This document shows positions 17,101 to 23,763 of a stretch of 64,000 bases of DNA, piece after piece. The first letter of the stretch is position 1. Each line of letters begins with the position of its first letter. Source of the stretch: Neomegalonema sp. (lineage in GTDB: Bacteria; Pseudomonadota; Alphaproteobacteria; Rhodobacterales; Rhodobacteraceae). The DNA lies in assembly GCA_022760355.1 (NCBI GenBank), contig JALEGB010000111.1, positions 1-64,000 on the forward strand, written 5' to 3'. The position numbers and the translations under genes are program-made. The notes under the pieces are model-generated. The model had not been told where the DNA came from, made no database searches, and was given only the letters and a program-made list of their open reading frames with translations.

Positions 17101-17128
17101 CATCGCCTCCCTGCAGCAGGAGGCGATG
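17101..17128 (-). promoter_or_regulatory. perfect hairpin covering the ribosome binding site of the RipA-like gene
   Basis: On the minus strand CATCGCCTCC pairs with GGAGGCGATG over ten bases with an eight-base loop TGCTGCAG. The right arm contains the Shine-Dalgarno sequence GGAGG and the first of two ATG codons. In RNA the stem would hide the ribosome binding site, so translation could depend on temperature, a protein or a ribosome opening it. Confidence 0.55.
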
Positions 17129-17176
17129 AGCTATGCCGATGATTACGTCGATTCTGCGGGCGCCAGCCAGACAGCT

Positions 17177-17971
17177 TTAGGCGGCGAACCGCTCCGCGCC
17201 ATCCTCGGCGTCTCCGCCAATACGGAATTGCGTCAGCAGATCCGAAAGCCGGGCGCCCTGTTCCGCCAGTTGCGCGGCCGTGGCGGCGTTGGAGTTGGCC
17301 ATTGACGCGTTATGGTGCGTCGTTTCGCCGATATGGGTCATCGTCGAATTCACTTCTTCAATGTCCGAAGCCAGCCCGCTGGTCGTCGCCGAGATCTTGC
17401 CGACATTGTCGGCGACTTCGCCAATTGCTTGCACAATCGCCGCCAGCGCCTCGCCGGTGCGGTTCACCAGATCAACGCCGATCGCCACCTGGCTGGAGCT
17501 TTCCGAGATCAACTCGCGGATATCCTTCGCCGCATCCGCCGAGCGCTGCGCCAGAGCCCGAACTTCGGACGCCACAACGGCGAATCCCTTGCCGGCGTCC
17601 CCCGCGCGCGCCGCATCCATAGCCGCATTCTGGCTCGTTTCCGCAGTCTCCGCATTCGTCCGGGTGACGTCGGTCATCTTAGAGGTTGTCGTGGCGGCCT
17701 GCTCCAACAGTTCCGCTTGCCCCTGCGCGCGATCGGAAATCTGGCCCGCGGTCTGGTTGATGTCCCCAGTCGCGTGCTCCAGCTGGGTGGAAACGCCCTT
17801 GATTTCGATAATCAACTTCTCGAGCGAGCCGGATGGCGCGTTCACTGCGCTTTGAAGCTCGCCGAATGTCCCATCGAAGGCGCCGTTCATCCGGGTCCGG
17901 AAGTCGCCCTCAGCGATATGGCGCAGGCTGGCCATCGCGGCCGATACGCAAGGAGAAGACCGAACCAGCAC
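17177..17971 (-). pseudogene. decayed methyl-accepting chemotaxis protein
   Basis: The frame keeps part of a HAMP-like region (residues 14-50, [17 protein letters not shown]) and the C-terminal half of the signalling coiled coil, [29 protein letters not shown]. The sensor domain and transmembrane segments are missing at the N-terminus. Inside, [10 protein letters not shown] is followed directly by [16 protein letters not shown], so about 40-50 residues are lost, including the first half of the conserved tip (normally AFQTNLLALNA). The two arms of the hairpin would no longer match in length. No start with a good ribosome binding site is evident. I read it as a gene remnant, though a truncated soluble form cannot be fully excluded. 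Confidence 0.75.
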
Positions 17972-18299
17972 CTGCCGAATCCACAGCCGCCTAAGCTCCG
18001 CTCGGAGCGGCGACTGTCAGGTGATTACCCTCTCTGTACATCCCATAAGTTCGAGACGACCAGCGCCGCTCTCAGCGCAACGCGCCTCACCGCCGCTCGG
18101 TGCGTTGCCGCTCCATCGCGCTAAACACACCAGCCTCGCGGCCTCGGCGATCGGGGTCGCATATTCTTGACTATTTTAGTATGAAAAGATAATCAGCTTC
18201 CCCATCGCGAAAAGCTAGCAAACGCCCCTAAGCGCCGCCCGCCACTCGCCCGATTGCTGCATCGATACGCAGCCTGGCAAAACGAGTGGAGTTGGATCG
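17972..18299. other. intergenic region between the receptor remnant and hmuT
   Basis: This 328-base stretch has no convincing gene. Its left part may hold unrecognisable remains of the chemoreceptor. Its right part, from about 18160, is AT-rich and holds the candidate hmuT promoter and operator. GGAG nine bases before 18300 is the hmuT ribosome binding site. Confidence 0.5.
18167..18195 (+). promoter_or_regulatory. candidate promoter and heme/iron operator of the hmuTUV-exb-tonB operon
   Basis: TTGACT (18167-18172) is a good -35 box, followed by TAATCA (18190-18195) at 17 bases or GATAAT (18188-18193) at 15 bases. The segment ACTATTTTAGTATG (18170-18183) overlaps the -35 box and contains the dyad ACTA-N3-TAGT. 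The same pattern stands at the same place before the receptor gene (23584-23597) and upstream of hemP (26178-26191), which suggests one shared regulator. Confidence 0.45.
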
Positions 18300-19178
18300 A
18301 TGCCATGGTTTTCGCGCGCGGCGGCCGCCGCATGGAGCGTTTTTCTGTCGATATTCCTGATCGCCAATGCGCCTCAGGCCGAGGAAGCGCCAGAACGTAT
18401 TGTTGTTCTTGGCGGCTCCCTGACAGAAATCGTGTTCGCGCTCGGCGAAGAAAAACGGCTGATCGGCGCCGACTCGACCAGCTTCTATCCGCCCGCGGCT
18501 CTGAAACTGGCCAAGGTCGGCTACTATCGAAGGCTCTCGGCCGAGGGTGTTTTGTCCGTCACGCCGGATCTCATCCTTGCTGACGCAGGCGCCGGTCCGC
18601 AGACAGCCCTCGATCAGCTCAAGTCAGCAGGTGTCCGCATCGAAATCGGCCCGGCCGGTGATCGTTTTGAGCTGGTTCTGCAGAAGGTTCGATTTGTAGG
18701 TCGTGTTCTGGAGGCGCGCGCAAAGGCGACGAAGCTGGAGGCGAAGCTGCGCGCCGACATGAGCGCGGCAAAAGCTAAAATTGCCGCTGTGAAGTCCAAG
18801 GCCGGCGCCCCCATGCGTGTTGTCGTCTTGCTATCCGCCCGAGGCGGCGGCCTGACGGCGGCGGGCGAGGACACCGCGGCGGCGTCAATGATCGCACTCG
18901 CCGGCGCATCAAACGCCGTCGCCGGATATCGTGGGTACAAGCCCTTTTCCGCCGAGGCCGCAATCGCCGCAGCCCCGGATGCGATCATCGCTCCGACGCA
19001 CGTCTTGAAAGCGATGGGCGGCGCAAAGGCGCTGCTCGCGCGCCCGGAAATTGCGGCGACGCCCGCCGGCAAGGCCGGGCGCGTGATCGAGATGGACGGG
19101 CTGCTGTTGTTGGGCATGGGCCCACGAACGCCAGCGGCGGCGCTGCAGCTCGCCGAAGCCCTCTATATCGGCAAGTGA
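18300..19178 (+). CDS. hmuT: heme ABC transporter substrate-binding protein
   Basis: A 292-residue periplasmic protein with a signal peptide ending near ANAPQAEEA. The BtuF/HmuT fold is visible: RIVVLGGSLTEIVFALGEEKRLIGADSTS, then KVGYYRRLSAEGVLSVTPDLILA, the region where the family places the heme-ligand tyrosine. The C-terminal lobe includes APDAIIAPTHVL. It would pass heme from the receptor to HmuU. It is the first gene of the operon hmuTUV-exbB-exbD-exbD-tonB, with ten bases or fewer between most genes or short overlaps. Confidence 0.92.
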   Translation: MPWFSRAAAAAWSVFLSIFLIANAPQAEEAPERIVVLGGSLTEIVFALGEEKRLIGADSTSFYPPAALKLAKVGYYRRLSAEGVLSVTPDLILADAGAGPQTALDQLKSAGVRIEIGPAGDRFELVLQKVRFVGRVLEARAKATKLEAKLRADMSAAKAKIAAVKSKAGAPMRVVVLLSARGGGLTAAGEDTAAASMIALAGASNAVAGYRGYKPFSAEAAIAAAPDAIIAPTHVLKAMGGAKALLARPEIAATPAGKAGRVIEMDGLLLLGMGPRTPAAALQLAEALYIGK

Positions 19179-19187
19179 GCGGCGCCA

Positions 19188-20276
19188 ATGACCACCAATG
19201 ACATTGCGGGGGCGCCGCCGCGCGCACAACGGCTCAAACGGCTTGATGGCGGCGTCGCCATTGCCGCCGCCGCGTTGTGCGCGACGTTATTTGCGTTCGC
19301 GGGCATTCTTTTGGGCCCCTCAGGGCTCAGTCTCGAACGTATGGCGGTCGCCCTGGGCGACGCCTTGCGCGGCGCGCCGGCGAGCGACGCGGCCGCCAGC
19401 GCCATTCTTCTGCACATTCGGCTGCCGCGGATCTTTCTCGCCGCAATGGTCGGCGCGGGATTGGCGATGTCAGGCGCGGGGCTTCAGGGGCTGTTTCGCA
19501 ATCCGCTGGCCGACCCCGGCCTGATCGGCGTCACCGCAGGAGCGGCCGTCGGCGCCATTTCCATTATTGTGCTGGGCGACGCATTGCTTGATGACGCGCC
19601 GCGCTGGTTGCGCCCCTACCTTATGCCATTGTTCGCTTTCTGCGGCGCTTTGCTGATGACGGCGATCATCTTCCGCGTGGCGCGGGTCCGTGGCGAACTT
19701 TCAGTCGCAACGCTTCTTTTGGCGGGCGTGGCGCTTGGCGCCATCGCGGCGGCCATCATCGGCGTGATGGTTTATCTCAGCGATGATCAGCAGCTGCGCG
19801 ACCTGACCTTCTGGACCATGGGCGGGTTCGCCGGCGGCGGATGGCTCGCCGCGATGATCCTGACCCCCGTTATGATCGCGGGCGGCATATGGATGGCGCG
19901 ATTCGGCCGCGCCCTTGATCTTCTGCAGCTGGGGGAGCGCGCAGCCTACCATAGCGGCGTCGATGTGGAGCGGGTGAAATGGCGCGTCGGCGCGGTTTCG
20001 GCGTTGATGGTCGGCGCAGCGACCGCCTTTGCCGGACCGGTCGGGTTTATCGGGCTGGTCGCGCCGCATCTCGCGCGGCTTATCGCGCCGCCGCATGGGC
20101 GGATTCTGATTCCGCTTTCCGCGCTGATCGGGGCGGCGCTCGCGCTCGGCGCCGACCTCGCCGTTCGCCTGGTTGCGCCGCCTGCCGAGCCCCCGGTTGG
20201 CTTGGCGACCAGCCTCATTGGCGGCCCCTTCTTTCTCTGGCTTCTGATCAATCGAGCGCGGCAAGGGGGCGTCTGA
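19188..20276 (+). CDS. hmuU: heme ABC transporter permease
   Basis: A 362-residue inner-membrane permease of the FecCD/BtuC family. It has about nine or ten transmembrane segments and the family motifs LRLPRIFLAAMVGAGLAMSG, then GLFRNPLADPGLIGVTAGAAVGA, then the coupling region FAGPVGFIGLVAPHLARLIAPPHGRI. It follows hmuT by nine bases and its stop codon shares one base with the hmuV start. Confidence 0.95.
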   Translation: MTTNDIAGAPPRAQRLKRLDGGVAIAAAALCATLFAFAGILLGPSGLSLERMAVALGDALRGAPASDAAASAILLHIRLPRIFLAAMVGAGLAMSGAGLQGLFRNPLADPGLIGVTAGAAVGAISIIVLGDALLDDAPRWLRPYLMPLFAFCGALLMTAIIFRVARVRGELSVATLLLAGVALGAIAAAIIGVMVYLSDDQQLRDLTFWTMGGFAGGGWLAAMILTPVMIAGGIWMARFGRALDLLQLGERAAYHSGVDVERVKWRVGAVSALMVGAATAFAGPVGFIGLVAPHLARLIAPPHGRILIPLSALIGAALALGADLAVRLVAPPAEPPVGLATSLIGGPFFLWLLINRARQGGV

Positions 20277-21079
20277 TGCTGAGCGTCGACAGTGCGAGCG
20301 TTCGGTTGAGCGGCCGGCCGATCCTCTCCCACATTTCGCTTTCGGCTCGCCCCGGAGAAGTGCTGGCGATCTGCGGTCCGAATGGCGCCGGCAAATCGAC
20401 GCTGCTCTCCATACTGGCGGGCGACCGCCGTCCCCACTCTGGGGCCGCCTTGCTCGGCGACCGCGCGCTCAGCGCCTATTGTCCCGCGGCGCTGGCGCGG
20501 TTTCGGGCTGTAATGGAGCAGGCGCCGCGCGCGCCGTCCGGCTTTACCGCCCGAGACATTGTACGGCTCGGCGCGGAAGCGGCCCCGCTGACGGCGGCGC
20601 CCTCAATCGAGCCATTTGTGTCGGCGGCGCTTAACGACGCGGGCGTCGCGCATCTTGCAGACGCCTTGATCGCCTCGCTGTCTGGCGGCGAACGCGCCCG
20701 CGTCCATTTTGCGCGCGTGCTGGCGCAACATCGCGCCGGGCGTCTCGATCCTGCGGCCGGGCCTGGCGCACTCCTTCTGGATGAGCCGACCGCAAGTTTG
20801 GACTTAGCGCATCAAGCGCTGCTTCTCGCCATGACGCGGCGCTGCGCCCGAGAAGGCGCGGCCGCTGTCATCGTGCTCCATGACCTGAATCTGGCTGCGG
20901 CTTTTGCTGACCGCGTCGCCCTTCTGCATGACGGCCGCCTGACGGCCGTCGATCGGCCAGAGGCGGTGCTGAGCGAGGAGCGGCTCTCATCCGTTTACGG
21001 CGTGCGCGTGACGATTGATCGGTCGGCGAGCGGCGCGCTCCGCGTCGCGCCGGACTATTCGGTCTACGCAAACTCATAG
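20276..21079 (+). CDS. hmuV: heme ABC transporter ATP-binding protein
   Basis: A 267-residue ATPase that energises HmuU. Walker A is GPNGAGKST, the signature is LSGGERARV, Walker B is ALLLDEPTASLD and the switch histidine is in VLHDLNLA. I start it at the ATG at 20276, which overlaps the hmuU stop (TGATG), and not at an earlier in-frame codon inside hmuU. The family normally has about 260 residues. Confidence 0.95.
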   Translation: MLSVDSASVRLSGRPILSHISLSARPGEVLAICGPNGAGKSTLLSILAGDRRPHSGAALLGDRALSAYCPAALARFRAVMEQAPRAPSGFTARDIVRLGAEAAPLTAAPSIEPFVSAALNDAGVAHLADALIASLSGGERARVHFARVLAQHRAGRLDPAAGPGALLLDEPTASLDLAHQALLLAMTRRCAREGAAAVIVLHDLNLAAAFADRVALLHDGRLTAVDRPEAVLSEERLSSVYGVRVTIDRSASGALRVAPDYSVYANS

Positions 21080-21094
21080 TGTGGAAAAGCGCAA

Positions 21095-21778
21095 ATGATT
21101 GACGTCCCAACCGTTTCCGTCATTGAGGCGGCTTTCACGGAAGTCGCGGGCTTTTTGAATAAGGGCGGGCCGGTGGGCTGGGCGCTGGGCGCGCTTTCGG
21201 TCGCAGCCTTGGCTATTATCCTGTGGAAAACATGGCGTTTTTTGATGCTGGGCGTCTGGCGCAGCAGGCGCGCGCGACGCGCTTTGGCGCTCTGGCGATC
21301 AGGCGGCCGGCAAGAAGCGGCGCTCGCGGCGGCCCAGGGCGACGGGGTGATCGACCGGGTTGTGGCGACCGCGATGCGCGAGAGCTTGCGGGGGCCGATG
21401 GCGACCGCCCGCGAAGAAGTCGAAAGGGTCGGCCGCGCCAGCCTCGCCGAATTGCGGGTGGGGCTGCGTGGCCTGGAAACGATAGCGACCATCGCGCCGC
21501 TGCTTGGGCTGCTCGGCACAGTCTTGGGCATGATCGCGGCGTTTCAAGCGCTGCAGGCCGCTGGCGGGCGCGCTGATCCAAGCACTCTGGCGGGCGGCAT
21601 TTGGGAAGCGATGCTGACCACCGCCGCGGGAATGGCCGTCGCCATCCCAACAGGGCTGGCGCTCAACTGGTGTGAAAGCGTCGTCGAGCGCGCGCGGCTG
21701 CGCATCGAAGACGCCGCCACCCAAGTGTTCACCGCGACGGAGCAACCAGAGCAGCCAGAGCAGCGGAGGGCGGCGTGA
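21095..21778 (+). CDS. exbB: ExbB/TolQ family proton channel protein
   Basis: A 227-residue inner-membrane protein of the MotA/TolQ/ExbB family that forms the pentameric ring around ExbD and powers TonB. The first transmembrane segment is near residues 28-50. The second and third are in APLLGLLGTVLGMIAAFQAL and MLTTAAGMAVAIPTGLALNW, which keep the conserved threonines of the channel lining. Its position between hmuV and two exbD genes suggests a dedicated system for heme. It overlaps the first exbD by four bases. Confidence 0.93.
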   Translation: MIDVPTVSVIEAAFTEVAGFLNKGGPVGWALGALSVAALAIILWKTWRFLMLGVWRSRRARRALALWRSGGRQEAALAAAQGDGVIDRVVATAMRESLRGPMATAREEVERVGRASLAELRVGLRGLETIATIAPLLGLLGTVLGMIAAFQALQAAGGRADPSTLAGGIWEAMLTTAAGMAVAIPTGLALNWCESVVERARLRIEDAATQVFTATEQPEQPEQRRAA

Positions 21779-22167
21779 GCAGTTTTCAGCTTGAACGGCC
21801 CCGCCAGCGACGCAGGCTTGTCAGTCTCACCCCGATGATCGACGTCGTGTTCCTGCTGCTGGTCTTCTTCATGCTCGTCTCACGCTTCGCGATTGAGAAC
21901 GCGACCAGCGTCTCGTCGGCGCAAAGCGGCCTGGGCGCGCCATTGGACGGTCCGCCGCGATTGGTTCAGGTGACGCCGAAGGACATCCTGCTGAACGATG
22001 CGCCCATCGCGCGGGAGGCGTTAGCGCCGGCGCTGGCGAAGCTGTCCCCGTCTCCCAACGCGGCGGTCGTTGTGAAAGCGACCAAGGATGTGCGCATCCA
22101 GCGGCTGATCGATGTGGTGGACATGCTGAAAGCCGCGAAGCTTGGACCCGTGCTGTTGATGGAGTAG
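21775..22167 (+). CDS. exbD: ExbD, first copy with the conserved aspartate
   Basis: A 130-residue protein with one transmembrane segment and a periplasmic domain. The motif LTPMIDVVFLLLVFFML keeps the essential proton-carrying aspartate (Asp23). The periplasmic part contains ATKDVRIQRLIDVVDMLKAAKL, typical of ExbD/TolR. The start overlaps exbB (ATGA) and the next gene begins three bases after the stop. Confidence 0.93.
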   Translation: MSSFQLERPRQRRRLVSLTPMIDVVFLLLVFFMLVSRFAIENATSVSSAQSGLGAPLDGPPRLVQVTPKDILLNDAPIAREALAPALAKLSPSPNAAVVVKATKDVRIQRLIDVVDMLKAAKLGPVLLME

Positions 22168-22170
22168 CCG

Positions 22171-22566
22171 ATGCGTCTGGATGTCGAGCCGCCTAAGGAG
22201 AGGGGCGAGGCGATCGCGCCGATGATCAACATCGTTTTTCTGTTGCTCATCTTTTTTCTGATGTCAGCCACCATTACGCAGCGCTTGCCGCTGGAGGCGA
22301 CCCCGCCGGCGTCGGATGCGACGGAGGCGGTTGAGCTCCACAGCGGCGTGCTGGTGATCGCGGCCACCGGCGAAATCGCCTACGAAACGGCGCGGGACGA
22401 CGCCGCGATCCGCGCTGCGGCGGGGGCGGCGCTCGCCGCCAAAAAGCCGGTGCGGCTTCGCGCTGATGCGCGGGCGCCGGCCGCTCAATTGGTGCGCGCA
22501 ATTGCGGCGCTCCGGCGCGCCGGAGCCGAAGATGTTCGGCTGACAACCCAGGAGCGCCCGCAATGA
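22171..22566 (+). CDS. ExbD paralogue lacking the proton-carrying aspartate
   Basis: A 131-residue ExbD-like protein in which IAPMINIVFLLLIFFLM aligns with PMIDVVFLLLVFF of the first copy. Asparagine (Asn20) replaces the aspartate that carries protons in ExbD and TolR. The periplasmic domain has the usual pattern, ending VRAIAALRRAGAEDVRLTTQER. ExbD works as a dimer inside the ExbB ring, so the two gene products could form a heterodimer with a single acidic residue. It overlaps tonB by four bases. Confidence 0.88.
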   Translation: MRLDVEPPKERGEAIAPMINIVFLLLIFFLMSATITQRLPLEATPPASDATEAVELHSGVLVIAATGEIAYETARDDAAIRAAAGAALAAKKPVRLRADARAPAAQLVRAIAALRRAGAEDVRLTTQERPQ

Positions 22567-23507
22567 TGGCTCGGTTTGATTTTTGGGCGTCGCTCGGGGC
22601 GGCGGTGGCGCTTTTGGCCGCGGCTTTCGCCTCAACGCCCCCAGCGGAAGGATCGCTTGGAAGCGAGGGAACCGGCCTCGCGGGCGAGCGCCGCGTTGCT
22701 TCCGTCGACGCCGCGGCAGTGGCGGCGGCCTGGAGCGGCGGCGCCAAATCCGCGCAATCGGCCGACAAGCCCGCCCCGCAGCCGAAACGGGCGGAGCCAA
22801 CCCCAAAGCCGATAAAGAGCGCCCCGACCAAGAGCTCGGCGGAAAAAGCAGCGGCGCCACGACCGGCGCCAGCGCGGCCTGCGGAAATTGCAGCGCGGCA
22901 AAGCGCGACGCCTAAAAAGACCGCGCTTTCGCGACCGCCCCCTCCCCCCGCCACGAAACGTCTGACGAAACCTACACCGCCCAGGGCGACAAAGTCGGCT
23001 CCAACAGCGAAGCGCAAGGTCGCGCCGAAGCGGCAAAAAACCCGTCGGAAGGCGGCGAAGCAGCGCAAAGCCCGACGGCCGCGAAAGAACGCGAAACGGG
23101 CGAAAAAGCGCCAGCCCAGCCGGCCCGCCCCTTCAGCGGCCGCCGCGGCTGCGTCTGTCGCAAAGAAGGCGGACGCAGGCGCAAGCGACGGCGTAACGCG
23201 AACTAAAGGCGCTCAAAAAGCGGCGGCGGAGGCGCGATGGCGGGCCCGCCTCGCCCGACGCATCGACCGGCGTAAGCAATATCCTTCAGCGTCCCGCCGT
23301 CGCGGCGAGAGGGGCGTCGTCATAATTATGCTGACTGTATCAAAAGGCGGCGCATTGATCGGCTCAAACGTTCGGCGCTCATCCGGCTATGGCCGGCTCG
23401 ATAGCGCCGCGCTCGCCGCAGTTCGACGCGCCGCGCCTTTTCCCCCTGCCCCGAAATCCATGACCGCAGCGCGAAAGAGTTTTTCCGTCAAAATTGTTTT
23501 TCAGTGA
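22563..23507 (+). CDS. tonB: TonB family energy transducer with a highly basic linker
   Basis: A 314-residue protein with an N-terminal transmembrane segment (residues 8-24), a long low-complexity linker and a C-terminal TonB domain (about 240-314, with GVVIIMLTVSKGGALIGSNV). The linker is unusual. Residues 150-183 contain 21 Lys/Arg in 34, and there is no acidic residue between Glu108 and Asp204, whereas typical TonB linkers alternate Glu-Pro and Lys-Pro. The transmembrane segment has no histidine, so the SxxxH motif used by many TonB proteins is absent. It closes the hmu operon, and the receptor gene lies 256 bases downstream. Confidence 0.88.
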   Translation: MMARFDFWASLGAAVALLAAAFASTPPAEGSLGSEGTGLAGERRVASVDAAAVAAAWSGGAKSAQSADKPAPQPKRAEPTPKPIKSAPTKSSAEKAAAPRPAPARPAEIAARQSATPKKTALSRPPPPPATKRLTKPTPPRATKSAPTAKRKVAPKRQKTRRKAAKQRKARRPRKNAKRAKKRQPSRPAPSAAAAAASVAKKADAGASDGVTRTKGAQKAAAEARWRARLARRIDRRKQYPSASRRRGERGVVIIMLTVSKGGALIGSNVRRSSGYGRLDSAALAAVRRAAPFPPAPKSMTAARKSFSVKIVFQ

Positions 23508-23515
23508 TGTCTCAG

Positions 23516-23551
23516 GTGACAAACTGCGCAATCTCGCAGCCAATTTGTCAC
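23516..23551 (+). terminator. inverted repeat after tonB, possible terminator or mRNA end
   Basis: GTGACAAA (23516-23523) pairs with TTTGTCAC (23544-23551), and directly inside CTGCG (23524-23528) pairs with CGCAG (23535-23539), with a four-base bulge on the right arm. It begins eight bases after the tonB stop. There is no T run, so it may be a processing or stabilising hairpin, or a protein-binding dyad, and not a classical terminator. Confidence 0.4.
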
Positions 23552-23580
23552 AGAGCGCGGTTGGCTTGTTACACCGATTC

Positions 23581-23609
23581 TTGACAAAAATAGTCGGTTT
23601 TACCTACCA
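23581..23609 (+). promoter_or_regulatory. candidate promoter and heme/iron operator of the receptor gene
   Basis: A perfect TTGACA (23581-23586) starts this site, with a poorly conserved -10 region near TACCTA or CTACCA. ACAAAAATAGTCGG (23584-23597) overlaps the -35 box exactly as ACTATTTTAGTATG does before hmuT, and matches ACTAAATTAGTCGG before hemP at 12 of 14 positions. The remaining leader to the ATG at 23764 is about 150 bases. Confidence 0.5.
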
Positions 23610-23763
23610 AGGTTAGGCAACTAGCCGCCTAGCCGCCCGCGTCCAACCGGACGGCGCTAGCGAAGCCAACGCTTAATTTCACCAAACATCGCGGTCCGAT
23701 CGATCGGACGACGCCGCGCGATCGCGTGTGCGCTGACTTCGCTCGACCGGCCGAGGAGCAAAG

